DNA of 64,000 nt from Lantana camara (Eukaryota > Streptophyta > Magnoliopsida > Lamiales > Verbenaceae). The position numbers and the translations under genes were made by a program. The notes beneath the pieces were generated by a model that worked only from the letters and a program-made list of their open reading frames with translations, was not told the origin of the DNA and ran no database searches. The stretch lies in assembly GCA_037501455.1 (NCBI GenBank), contig CM074860.1:51904501-51968500 (forward strand), given 5' to 3'. Shown one piece after another: positions 15,001 to 25,698 of the stretch; positions within the stretch are counted from its first letter, which is position 1; each line of letters begins with the position of its first letter.

Positions 15001-18000
15001 AGTATGAAAATTCATAAAATAATTCAAGGATCATTTTGACTAGAATATTAAATAGCAAAAAGAGAATGAATAAAAAGTTATTTACGATAAGAATAGTAAC
15101 TAGGGTTTTGAAGTGATTTTTGATACTAATGGAGTTAGAATAGGAATTAGGGTTTGTGGATGATATCAAAATTCTTGAAATAATTCAAGTATTCATTTGA
15201 CTGTAATATTTGATAGAAAAAAGTGTTCCGAGAAATTCCTAATTTTGTGGAATGAATAGTGATCAAGGGACCTAATGGTCATTTTGATCAATAATTTTTT
15301 GTAAAGAGTGTCGGGTCTTGGAAAGCATATGTAAGTAATAGAAAAATATAAGTGTCATGCTTCTAAGGTTCTGCGAATGAGATAAGAGGATATGGCTCAG
15401 TGGATAAACAGTGATAAGAGGATAAAATCGTAACTTTGATTTAAAATTTCCAAAAATGATTTTAGGACATGAGGATATGTAGGAAATGTGGAGAATTCTA
15501 AATCCCAAAAATATGTAGAAATGTGGGAGATTTTGTATCACAAAAATATGTAGAGAATATGTAGGTAATGTGGAGGATTTATATCATACACGTATCCTTT
15601 CTATTTTAGGAATGTGATATCATGGATGATGTCATATTTAATAAAAATAAGTATAAAATACTGTAAAATTTATTCAAGAGTCGAGAACGAGAGCTTGAAG
15701 TGTTAAAAGTAGTGAAAGAATGAGCGTAAACTGAGCTTCGTCATGATTATAAATGTGTGATGTTTAGGTTTTTCGTTTGAAAGTTATAGACATTAGAAAT
15801 CATGGAAATCGTGATAAATTATATAAACGAAGCTATGACGAAGGTTAAAGGTTGAGAAAATTATCATGGTTACAGAAAAATTCAAGAAACGTTTTAAGTA
15901 TCATTTCGGATATTAAATGAAAGCTAAACGTTTATGATAAAATAATAAATTTTAAAGAGGAAATTATTCATGAAATAAGCTACAGTGGGAATTAAGTTTA
16001 GATATGAGTATGAAAATTCATAAAATAATTCAAGGATCATTTTGACTATAATATTAAATAGCAAAAAGAGAATGAATAAAAAGTTGTTTACGAAAAGAAT
16101 AGTAACTAGGGTTTTGAAGTGATTTTTGATACTAATGGAGTTAGAATAGGAATTAGGGTTTGTGGATGATATCAATATTCTTGAAATAATTCAAGTATTC
16201 ATTTGACTGTAATATTTGATAGAAAAAAGTGTTCCGAGAAATTCCTAATTTTGTGGAATGAATAGTGATCAAGGGACCTAATGGTCATTTTGATCAATAA
16301 TTTTTTGTAAAGAGTGTCGGGTCTTGTAAAGCATATGTAAGTAATAGAAAAATATAAGTGTCATGCTTCTAAGGTTCTGCGAATGAGATAAGAGGATATG
16401 GCTCAGTGGATAAACAGTGATATGAGGATAAAATCGTAACTTTGATTTAAAATTTCCAAAAATGATTTTAGGACATGAGGATATGTAGGAAATGTGGAGA
16501 ATTCTAAATCCCAAAAATATGTAGAAATGTGGGAGATTTTGTATCACAAAAATATGTAGAGAATATGTAGGTAATGCGGAGGATTTTATATCATACACGT
16601 ATCCTTTCTATTTTAGGAATGTGATATCATGGATGATGTCATATTTAATAAAAATAAGTATAAAATACTGTAAAATTTATTCAAGAGTCGAGAACGAGAG
16701 CTTGAAGTGTTAAAAGTAGTGAAAGAATGAGCGTAAACTGAGCTTCGTCATGATTATAAATGTGTGATGTTTAGGTTTTTCGTTTGAAAGTTATAGACAT
16801 TAGAAATCATGGAAATCGTGATAAATTATATAAACGAAGCTATGACGAAGGTTAAAGGTTGAGAAAATTATCATGGTTAGAGAAAAATTCAAGAAACGTT
16901 TTAAGTATCATTTCGGATATTAAATGAATGCTAAACGTTTATGATAAAATAATAAATTTTAAAGAGGAAATTATTCTTGAAATAAGCTACAGTGGGAATT
17001 AAGTTTAGATATGAGTATGAAAATTCATAAAATAATTCAAGGATCATTTTGACTATAATATTAAATAGCAAAAAGAGAATGAATAAAAAGTTGTTCACGA
17101 TAAGAATAGTAACTAGGGTTTTGAAGTGATTTTTGATACTAATGGAGTTAGAATAGGAATTAGGGTTTGTGGATGATATCAAAATTCTTGAAATAATTCA
17201 AGTATTCATTTGACTGTAATATTTGATAGAAAAAAGTGTTCCGAGAAATTCCTAATTTTGTGGAATGAATAGTGATCAAGGGACCTAATGGTCATTTTGA
17301 TCAATAATTTTTTGTAAAGAGTGTCGGGTCTTGGAAAGCATATGTAAGTAATAGAAAAATATAAGTGTCATGCTTCTAAGGTTCTGCGAATGAGATAAGA
17401 GGATATGGCTCAGTGGATAAACAGTGATATGAGGATAAAATCGTAACTTTGATTTAAAATTTCCAAAAATGATTTTAGGACATGAGGATATGTAGGAAAT
17501 GTGGAGAATTCTAAATCCCAAAAATATGTAGAAATGCGGGAGATTTTGTATCACAAAAATATGTAGAGAATATGTAGGTAATGTGGAGGATTTTATATCA
17601 TACACGTAGCCTTTCTATTTTAGGAAGGTGATATCATGGATGATGTCATATTTAATAAAAATAAGTATAAAATACTGTAAAATTTATTCAAGAGTCGAGA
17701 ACGAGAGCTTGAAGTGTTAAAAGTAGTGAAAGAATGAGCGTAAACTGAGCTTCGTCATGATTATAAATGTGTGATGTTTAGGTTTTTCGTTTGAAAGTTA
17801 TAGACAATAGAAATCATGGAAATCGTGATAAATTATATAAACGAAGCTATGACGAAGGTTAAAGGTTGAGAAAATTATCATGGTTAGAGAAAAATTCAAG
17901 AAACGTTTTAAGTATCATTTCGGATATTAAATGATAGCTAAACGTTTATGATAAAATAATAAATTTTAAAGAGGAAATTATTCATGAAATAAGCTACAGT

Positions 18001-20623
18001 GGGAATTAAGTTTAGATATGAGTATGAAAATTCATAAAATAATTCAAGGATCATTTTGACTATAATATTAAATAGCAAAAAGAGAATGAATAAAAAGTTG
18101 TTTACGATAAGAATAGTAACTAGGGTTTTGAAGTGATTTTTGATACTAATGGAGTTAGAATAGGAATTAGGGTTTGTGGATGATATCAAAATTCTCGAAA
18201 TAATTCAAGTATTCATTTGACTGTAATATTTGACAGAAAAAAGTGTTCAGAGAAATTCCTAATTTTGTGGAATGAATAGTGATCAAGGGACCTAATGGTC
18301 ATTTTGATCAATAATTTTTTGTAAAGAGTGTCGGGTCTTGTAAAGCATATGTAAGTAATAGAAAAATATAAGTGTCATGCTTCTAAGGTTCTGCGAAGGA
18401 GATAAGAGGATATGGCTCAGTGGATAAACAGTGATATGAGGATAAAATCGTAACTTTGATTTAAAATTTCCAAAAATGATTTTAGGACATGAGGATATGT
18501 AGGAAATGTGGAGAATTCTAAATCCCAAAAATATGTAGAAATGTGGGAGATTTTGTATCACAAAAATATGTAGAGAATATGTAGGTAATGTGGAGGATTT
18601 TATATCATACACGTATCCTTTCTATTTTAGGAATGTGATATCATGGATGATGTCATATTTAATAAAAATAAGTATAAAATACTGTAAAATTTATTCAAGA
18701 GTCGAGAACGAGAGCTTGAAGTGTTAAAAGTAGTGAAAGAATGAGCGTAAACTGAGCTTCGTCAAGATTATAAATGTGTGATGTTTAGGTTTTTCGTTTG
18801 AAAGTTATAGACATTAGAAATCATGGAAATCGTGATAAATTATATAAACGAAGCTATGACGAAGGTTAAAGGTTGAGAAAATTATCATGGTTAGAGAAAA
18901 ATTCAAGAAACGTTTTAAGTATCATTTCGGATATTAAATGAAAGCTAAACGTTTATGATAAAATAATAAATTTTAAAGAGGAAATTATTCTTGAAATAAG
19001 CTACAGTGGGAATTAAGTTTAGATATGAGTATGAAAATTCATAAAATAATTCAAGGATCATTTTGACTAGAATATTAAATAGCAAAAAGAGAATGAATAA
19101 AAAGTTATTTACGATAAGAATAGTAACTAGGGTTTTGAAGTGATTTTTGATACTAATGGAGTTAGAATAGGAATTAGGGTTTGTGGATGATATCAAAATT
19201 CTTGAAATAATTCAAGTATTCATTTGACTGTAATATTTGATAGAAAAAAGTGTTCCGAGAAATTCCTAATTTTGTGGAATGAATAGTGATCAAGGGACCT
19301 AATGGTCATTTTGATCAATAATTTTTTGTAAAGAGTGTCGGGTCTTGGAAAGAATATGTAAGTAATAGAAAAATATAAGTGTCATGCTTCTAAGGTTCTG
19401 CGAATGAGATAAGAGGATATGGCTTAGAGGATAAACAGTGATATGAGGATAAAATCGTAACTTTGATTTAAAATTTCCAAAAATGATTTTAGGACATGAG
19501 GATATGTAGGAAATGTGGAGAATTCTAAATCCCAAAAATATGTAGAAATGTGGGAGATTTTGTATCACAAAAATATGTAGAGAATATGTAGGTAATGTGG
19601 AGGATTTTATATCATACACGTAGCCTTTCTATTTTAGGAATGTGATATCATGGATGATGTCATATTTAATAAAAATAAGTATAAAATACTGTAAAATTTA
19701 TTCAAGAGTCGAGAACGAGAGCTTGAAGTGTTAAAAGTAGTGAAAGAATGAGCGTAAACTGAGCTTCGTCACGATTATAAATGTGTGATGTTTAGGTTTT
19801 TCGTTTGAAAGTTATAGACATTAGAAATCATGGAAATCGTGATAAATTATATAAACGAAGCTATGACGAAGGTTAAAGGTTGAGAAAATTATCATGGTTA
19901 GAGAAAAATTCAAGAAACGTTTTAAGTATCATTTCGGATATTAAATGATAGCTAAACGTTTATGATAAAATAATAAATTTTAATGAGGAAATTATTCATG
20001 AAATAAGCTACAGTGGGAATTAAGTTTAGATATGAGTATGAAAATTCATAAAATAATTCAAGGATCATTTTGACTATAATATTAAATAGCAAAAAGAGAA
20101 TGAATAAAAAGTTGTTTACGATAAGAATAGTAACTAGGGTTTTGAAGTGATTTTTGATACTAATGGAGTTAGAATAGGAATTAGGGTTTGTGGATGATAT
20201 CAATATTCTTGAAATAATTCAAGTATTCATTTGACTGTAATATTTGATAGAAAAAAGTGTTCCGAGAAATTCCTAATTTTGTGGAATGAATAGTGATCAA
20301 GGGACCTAATGGTCATTTTGATCAATAATTTTTTGTAAAGAGTGTCGGGTCTTGTAAAGCATATGTAAGTAATAGAAAAATATAAGTGTCATGCTTCTAA
20401 GGTTCTGCGAATGAGATAAGAGGATATGGCTCAGTGGATAAACAGTGATATGAGGATAAAATCGTAACTTTGATTTAAAATTTCCAAAAATGATTTTAGG
20501 ACATGAGGATATGTAGGAAATGTGGAGAATTCTAAATCCCAAAAATATGTAGAAATGTGGGAGATTTTGTATCACAAAAATATGTAGAGAATATGTAGGT
20601 AATGCGGAGGATTTTATATCATA

Positions 20624-21135
20624 CACGTATCCTTTCTATTTTAGGAATGTGATATCATGGATGATGTCATATTTAATAAAAATAAGTATAAAATACTGTA
20701 AAATTTATTCAAGAGTCGAGAACGAGAGCTTGAAGTGTTAAAAGTAGTGAAAGAATGAGCGTAAACTGAGCTTCGTCATGATTATAAATGTGTGATGTTT
20801 AGGTTTTTCGTTTGAAAGTTATAGACATTAGAAATCATGGAAATCGTGATAAATTATATAAACGAAGCTATGACGAAGGTTAAAGGTTGAGAAAATTATC
20901 ATGGTTAGAGAAAAATTCAAGAAACGTTTTAAGTATCATTTCGGATATTAAATGAATGCTAAACGTTTATGATAAAATAATAAATTTTAAATAGGAAATT
21001 ATTCTTGAAATAAGCTACAGTGGGAATTAAGTTTAGATATGAGTATGAAAATTCATAAAATAATTCAAGGATCATTTTGACTATAATATTAAATAGCAAA
21101 AAGAGAATGAATAAAAAGTTGTTCACAATATCATA
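20624..21135. repeat. Truncated satellite monomer (512 bp)
   Basis: Here the landmark spacing drops from 1007 to 512 bp. The copy runs normally to gttcac at 21121-21126 and then jumps directly into atatcatacacg, so about 495 bp (the segment holding the two related 60 bp blocks and the GTGTCGGG region) is missing. The following monomer also lacks 2 bp (gagagcgaag in place of gagagcttgaag near 21239). The copy just before the break carries the markers GAATGCTAAACG and GTTCAC, also seen near 3837 and 16927. A simple internal deletion or unequal exchange explains it. Confidence 0.93.
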
Positions 21136-22512
21136 CACGTAGCCTTTCTATTTTAGGAAGGTTATATCACGGATGATGTCATATTTAATAAAAATAAGTA
21201 TAAAATACTGTAAAATTTATTCAAGAGTCGAGAACGAGAGCGAAGTGTTAAAAGTAGTGAAAGAATGAGCGTAAATTGAGCTTCGTCATGATTATAAATG
21301 TGTGATGTTTAGGTTTTTCGTTTGAAAGTTATAGACATTAGAAATCATGGAAATCGTGATAAATTATATAAACGAAGCTATGACGAAGGTTAAAGGTTGA
21401 GAAAATTATCATGGTTAGAGAAAAATTCAAGAAACGTTTTAAGTATCATTTCGGATATTAAATGAAAGCTAAACGTTTGTGATAAAATAATAAATTTTAA
21501 AGAGGAAATTATTCATGAAATAAGCTACAGTGGGAATTAAGTTTAGATATGAGTATGAAAATTCATAAAATAATTCAAGGATCATTTTGACTATAATATT
21601 AAATAGCAAAAAGAGAATGAATAAAAAGTTGTTTACGATAAGAACAGTAACTAGGGTTTTGAAGTGATTTTTGATACTAATGGAGTTAGAATAGGAATTA
21701 GGGTTTGTGGATGATATCAAAATTCTTGAAATAATTCAAGTATTCATTTGACTATAATATTTGATACAAAAAAGTGTTCCGAGAAATTCCTAATTTTGTG
21801 GAATGAATAGTGATCAAGGGACCTAATGGTCATTTTGATCAATAATTTTTTGTAAAGAGTGTCGGGTCTTGGAAAGCATATGTAAGTAATAGAAAAATAT
21901 AAGTGTCATGCTTCTAAGGTTCTGCGAATGAGATAAGAGGATATGGCTTAGTGGATAAACAGTGATATGAGGATAAAATCGTAACTTTGATTTAAAATTT
22001 CCAAAAATGATTTTAGGACATGAGGATATGTAGGAAATGTGGAGAATTCTAAATCCCAAAAATATGTAGAAATGTGGGAGATTTTGTATCACAAAAATAT
22101 GTAGAGAATATGTAGGTAATGTGGAGGATTTTATATCATACACGTAGCCTTTCTATTTTAGGAAGGTGATATCATGGATGATGTCATATTTAATAAAAAT
22201 AAGTATAAAATACTGTAAAATTTATTCAAGAGTCGAGAACGAGAGCTTGAAGTGTTAAAAGTAGTGAAAGAATGAGCGTAAACTGAGCTTCGTCATGATT
22301 ATAAATGTGTGATGTTTAGGTTTTTCGTTTGAAAGTTATAGACATTAGAAATCATGGAAATCGTGATAAATTATATAAACGAAGCTATGACGAAGGTTAA
22401 AGGTTGAGAAAATTCTCATGGTTAGAGAAAAATTCAAGAAACGTTTTAAGTATCATTTCGGATATTAAATGAAAGCTGAACGTTTATGATAAAATAATAA
22501 ATTTTAAAGAGG

Positions 22513-22517
22513 AAATT
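22513..22517. repeat. Target site duplication AAATT, left copy
   Basis: The 5 bp AAATT directly before the LTR start at 22518 is repeated at 44423-44427 directly after the 3' LTR. Removing the element and one copy restores the satellite sequence gaggaaattattcatg in phase. Five bp is the usual duplication size for Ty3/gypsy integrases. Confidence 0.96.
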
Positions 22518-23690
22518 TGTAACGCCCCGACTTTTCAAGTCGTTCAGGTATGAATTATGTGATAATTATGTGCACATTTAATTTATTTTAATTACGTTAT
22601 TAATTATTTATTTTATATTATATGAAATTATGAAATAATTGAATTATTTGAAAATGTTTGAATTTGAATTTATATGAATTTTGAACGATTTGCTCTTGTA
22701 TGAATTGTTTGCTTACCGTTTCTACATGAAATGAATTCGGAATTTTGTGAAAATTTAATATGTTGAACTTATATGTGTTATGAATATGGATATATGTTCG
22801 TTTCATGTTTTCGGGTTCATTTTCATGAGTTATGAATTTATTTTGATTTTGGAATCCAAAACGGGGGCTAACGAGCAATTAGCGCACCATTGGTTCCTTA
22901 TTTGATATCTTGAGCTAGGAAACTCGGATTCCAGTTTCGTCAACTTCGTTGAACTCGTATCGAAAATTTGAGTTTAATGAACTTAGCCTTATACTTTTCC
23001 AAAATTATTTGAACCTCCGAAATTCAACCGAAACACGCAATGGATGCCTAAACTGCCACGTTTTACTAAATAAGCCATAACTTATTCAAACCTTGACCAA
23101 ATTAACCATGGTTTGATTCCTTGGAACCCTAACTCAACCCTCTAACCAGACTTAACCACCCCAAACCGAGATAACCCCCTTCACTTGGAGAAAATCAGCC
23201 AAACTTTCCCTGCTTTCCAGTTTTCCCGTAGCTCAAGCCAATCCTTGGAGATTCAAGCTCAAATCTCTTCCAAACCTCCATTAATCCACAAGGTAAGCTT
23301 AGGATTGTTATATACATTCATTATGAGTCATTTTGATCCATTCTTCCCCAATTTTGAGCATGTTTTCATGGAGTTTGGAGAAGATGTTGAATAGTTAGGT
23401 TATATGTTAATTTGTTGAACTCTTTCATTCCTTGGTTGTTTTGGTTGATTCCAAGCTTGAATATGGTTGCCATGCCACCTTCCTTGCATTTATGGTGAAG
23501 TATTAGATGGTAGTTGAAGCATTCATGAGTTACCATTAATGTATATTTGAAGTTTTTACATGAAATGATCATCCTTACCTCCTTAGCATGTTTCAACACT
23601 TTGGGAGCATGTTTGTGTGTTGTTGTTGGTTGGAGTTGGCATGGTGTTGCTCTGTTTTTCTGCTACGTTCTTTATTTTTTTTTGGCTTCA

Positions 23691-23793
23691 GACTCAAATC
23701 CACGGGGGTGGATTTTTCCCTTTGGAAAAATCCGCGGGGGTGGATTTGAGTCAGTAGGTCTGGACCAAATCCATGGGGGTGGATTTTGTCCAG
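23691..23793 (+). repeat. Palindrome (hairpin) cluster in U3 of the 5' LTR
   Basis: Three nested or adjacent inverted repeats. Arms AAATCCAC/GTGGATTT around GGGG lie at 23696-23715. A perfect 13 bp pair, GACTCAAATCCAC at 23691-23703 and its complement at 23740-23752, encloses them. An imperfect pair, CTGGACCAAATCCA with its near complement, spans 23760-23793. Between them, GGATTTTTCC and GGAAAAATCC flank a CTTT loop. Related clusters with different arms occur in the LTRs of the other two families in the window. The role is unknown: protein-binding DNA palindromes or RNA hairpins at the 3' end of the genomic transcript are both possible. Confidence 0.85.
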
Positions 23794-24412
23794 TTTTTTT
23801 TTATTGCTCCGGTTTCGTTTTTTCTTGTTTTTCTTCGCTTGTTTTATATTCCTCCACCTCTTTTATGACTTTTATGCTATGCTAACATGTATTATCTTGA
23901 GTGTTATGAAATTTTATGATTTTTCGTGGAATATTTTCCGAGATATGCTTCAACGTGTCTTCTTTTCTCCTAATGTGTGCATGCATGGACTTTGCTCTTA
24001 AGTTTGAACCCTAATTGCTATTTATTCCTTATTTAATAACTTGTATGATATGTATACATGTTATACTACGTGTTATGATCGTTATTTGAATTTCTTGGAC
24101 TAATTTAGTATGATTTATGGAGATGTTGAACTTTAACCAATTTGAACGCTTCATGGAAGAATGGAATGAATGTTTATATGTCTTTAAGACATTAATAGTG
24201 CACATGAACATTTCCATAACATAATTTAATCTCTTATATATTCATATCATGATCATTGCATTGTCGAGCGTCTTATTTGGTCATATTGAGTCTCACTTCA
24301 CTTTTCTTGCACAGATTTTGATCACGTTGGAGACGAGGCCGGTCAGTGAGGCTCGTGCTTTCTTCTTTTGACGGTTTAAGGTGGGTTTTTCTTCTATGTA
24401 GATACAAGACCC

Positions 24413-24420
24413 TATATATA
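24413..24420 (+). promoter_or_regulatory. Candidate TATA box of the 5' LTR
   Basis: TATATATA lies in the context GACCC-TATATATA-CC. The same place in the relatives' LTRs (after the shared ggtttaaggtgggttt block) reads GACCCGATATATC, so the position is conserved. A second TA-rich run at 24450-24463 (ending in TATAAAG) is an alternative. If correct, transcription would start a few tens of bases downstream and R would begin near 24440-24490. No experimental support is visible in sequence. Confidence 0.45.
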
Positions 24421-24520
24421 CCTTCAATGTGAAAGCTTTCGACCAAAATTATATATATATAAAGAGTCGTTTTAAAGAGTAAATGTTTTCAACGTAAAGC
24501 CTTATTTTATCAATCCTACC

Positions 24521-24622
24521 TAATGTTTTGGCGAGAAATGATCGAATGCACGAATGGGCCCCAGGGACTTAGTGTGAGTGGCTATCTGGGGAGGCACGGG
24601 CCGACGGTGATCCCTCACACTA
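24521..24622 (+). promoter_or_regulatory. Conserved LTR block with a stem, possibly RNA leader
   Basis: The block opens with AATGTTTTGGCGAGAA, found also in both non-autonomous families (as TTCTCGCCAAAACAT on the + strand, where those elements lie in reverse). It is followed by GGGCCCC and by TAGTGTGAG (24570-24578), whose exact complement CTCACACTA is at 24614-24622. The inner and tandem families keep GTGTGAG and CTCACAC in the equivalent positions. Lying just downstream of the TATA candidate, it would be in the transcribed leader. A role in packaging or dimerisation is inference. Confidence 0.4.
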
Positions 24623-25494
24623 GTTCCACCAATTAACGGCGTAACCGGACCTCGTTAGGAGTTAGCGAGGAATGGACGCTGAGCGCCATCTGGGGAGTCA
24701 TGTAACCCCTTTTGGTCAATGAATGGGTGGTCGGGCCTTGCAAACCCACCACCAACCCGGAGGAAGAAGGAGTAAATTTTAATGAATGTGCACAAAAGAT
24801 TGATTGCATGAAAAGAATAAATGAATGAATGTTTAAATGGTTTACACAAGGTGTTGGTTGGAGATAATGCACGCCCACTCGCCGGGCCAATAATGACCTA
24901 ATGTTAATGATTCGTTATAATCCCTTTTGATGATTCTTTTCACCCCCTTGGGGAAGGCTTTAAAAACCTCACTTGGGATTATAGCTTGCATGTGATTGCT
25001 TAATTACCGTCATATATTATATCTATGCCCTGTTTTATACCCACCAGTCCCTTTTGGACTGAACCCGTTTGGTTTTCAGTTATTTTGTGCAGGTGTTGAG
25101 GGAGCTAGGCGGGAATACGAGTCCTAGGTCTTGCATTCGTCTCTAGCTCTGTATTTTGAGTCTTACACTTGCATACTTTTATTTTGATTATTGTATATGG
25201 ATATTATCTCGGAGCGTACATGTTTTGGGCCGCGATGGCAATTGCTGATGTACATGAATGATTTTTGGAGCTTGGATGCTCATGATACATATATATGTTA
25301 TATGTTCGTTCTTTGCTTCCGCTTTAATGTCTTATGTTGTTATTTGGTTTCAAGGGTTAGCCCGCCTAGCTTAGAGTGTGTGTTTGTCCCCGTTCGCCAT
25401 GATTTGGCTCGGGTATGGATCGTCCATTTCATATTCGGGTCGGGTCTCGGTACGGGGGATGTGGCACCTTGCGCTCAGGTGTTACATCCTTAAG

Positions 25495-25506
25495 TGGTAT
25501 CAGAGC
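25495..25506 (+). other. Primer binding site (initiator Met-tRNA)
   Basis: TGGTATCAGAGC lies 8 bp after the LTR end, preceded by tccttaag. It is the standard plant gypsy/copia primer site complementary to the 3' end of initiator methionine tRNA. The spacer and site are also present, reversed, at 36911-36930 and 56637-56656 in the non-autonomous elements. Confidence 0.93.
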
Positions 25507-25698
25507 CTAGGGTTGCAAAACCCGGGCTCTCGTGTCGTGTGAGTCAGTCTAGGTCGTTCGGCTTAGGGACTACTTGACAATGTGTTGCATATTCATCTCT
25601 TTTGTGCTTAATTGATTTAAATTTCGATTTTTGATTGAATTGATTGCATTATCATGCATAAACTAAAAATAGCACGCATTTTCAGTGTTTATTTCAGC

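Larger units (their letters stand above)
1..22517. repeat. 1007 bp satellite array, left arm
   Basis: Head-to-tail copies of an AT-rich monomer of 1007 bp. The landmark CACGTA that follows atatcata falls at 485, 1492, 2499, 3506 and so on every 1007 bp to 14583. It is then at 15589 (a copy 1 bp short in a T run), 16596, 17603, 18610, 19617, 20624, 21136 (truncated copy) and 22141. Copies differ by scattered single-base changes, so homogenisation is strong. The array is open at the left edge and is cut at 22517 by a retrotransposon. Each monomer has - strand open frames of about 106 and 83 codons, but they follow the repeat passively, begin at non-ATG codons or low-complexity sequence and match no family I know; I do not call them genes. 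Satellite identity is certain from the period. Centromeric or pericentromeric location is inference. Confidence 0.97.
22518..25486 (+). repeat. 5' LTR of the coding retrotransposon
   Basis: It starts TGTAACGCCCC and ends GGTGTTACA, giving TGT...ACA termini. It is 2969 bp against 3059 bp for the 3' copy. The 90 bp difference comes from three missing pieces here: 47 bp near 23628, one 32 bp palindrome unit near 23784, and 10 bp of a GGGTC repeat near 25440, plus one T. It contains a palindrome cluster (23691-23793), a TATA-like site (24413) and a conserved leader-like block (24521-24622). Short open frames inside it match nothing I recognise and are treated as chance. Confidence 0.95.

Noticed and set aside
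1..22517. CRISPR-like or other short regularly spaced repeat system
   Set aside because: The repeat is a continuous 1007 bp tandem unit with no unique spacers, and the setting is a plant genome.
24633..24890. Conserved short open frames in LTRs (also 30783, 37854, 43559, 50307, 57809)
   Set aside because: They lie in a conserved LTR block on both strands; conservation is explained by the LTR copies, and small indels such as the 37 bp duplication in LTR B alter them.
25495..25506. A tRNA gene at the primer binding site
   Set aside because: Only the 12 bases complementary to the tRNA 3' end are present; there is no cloverleaf sequence.
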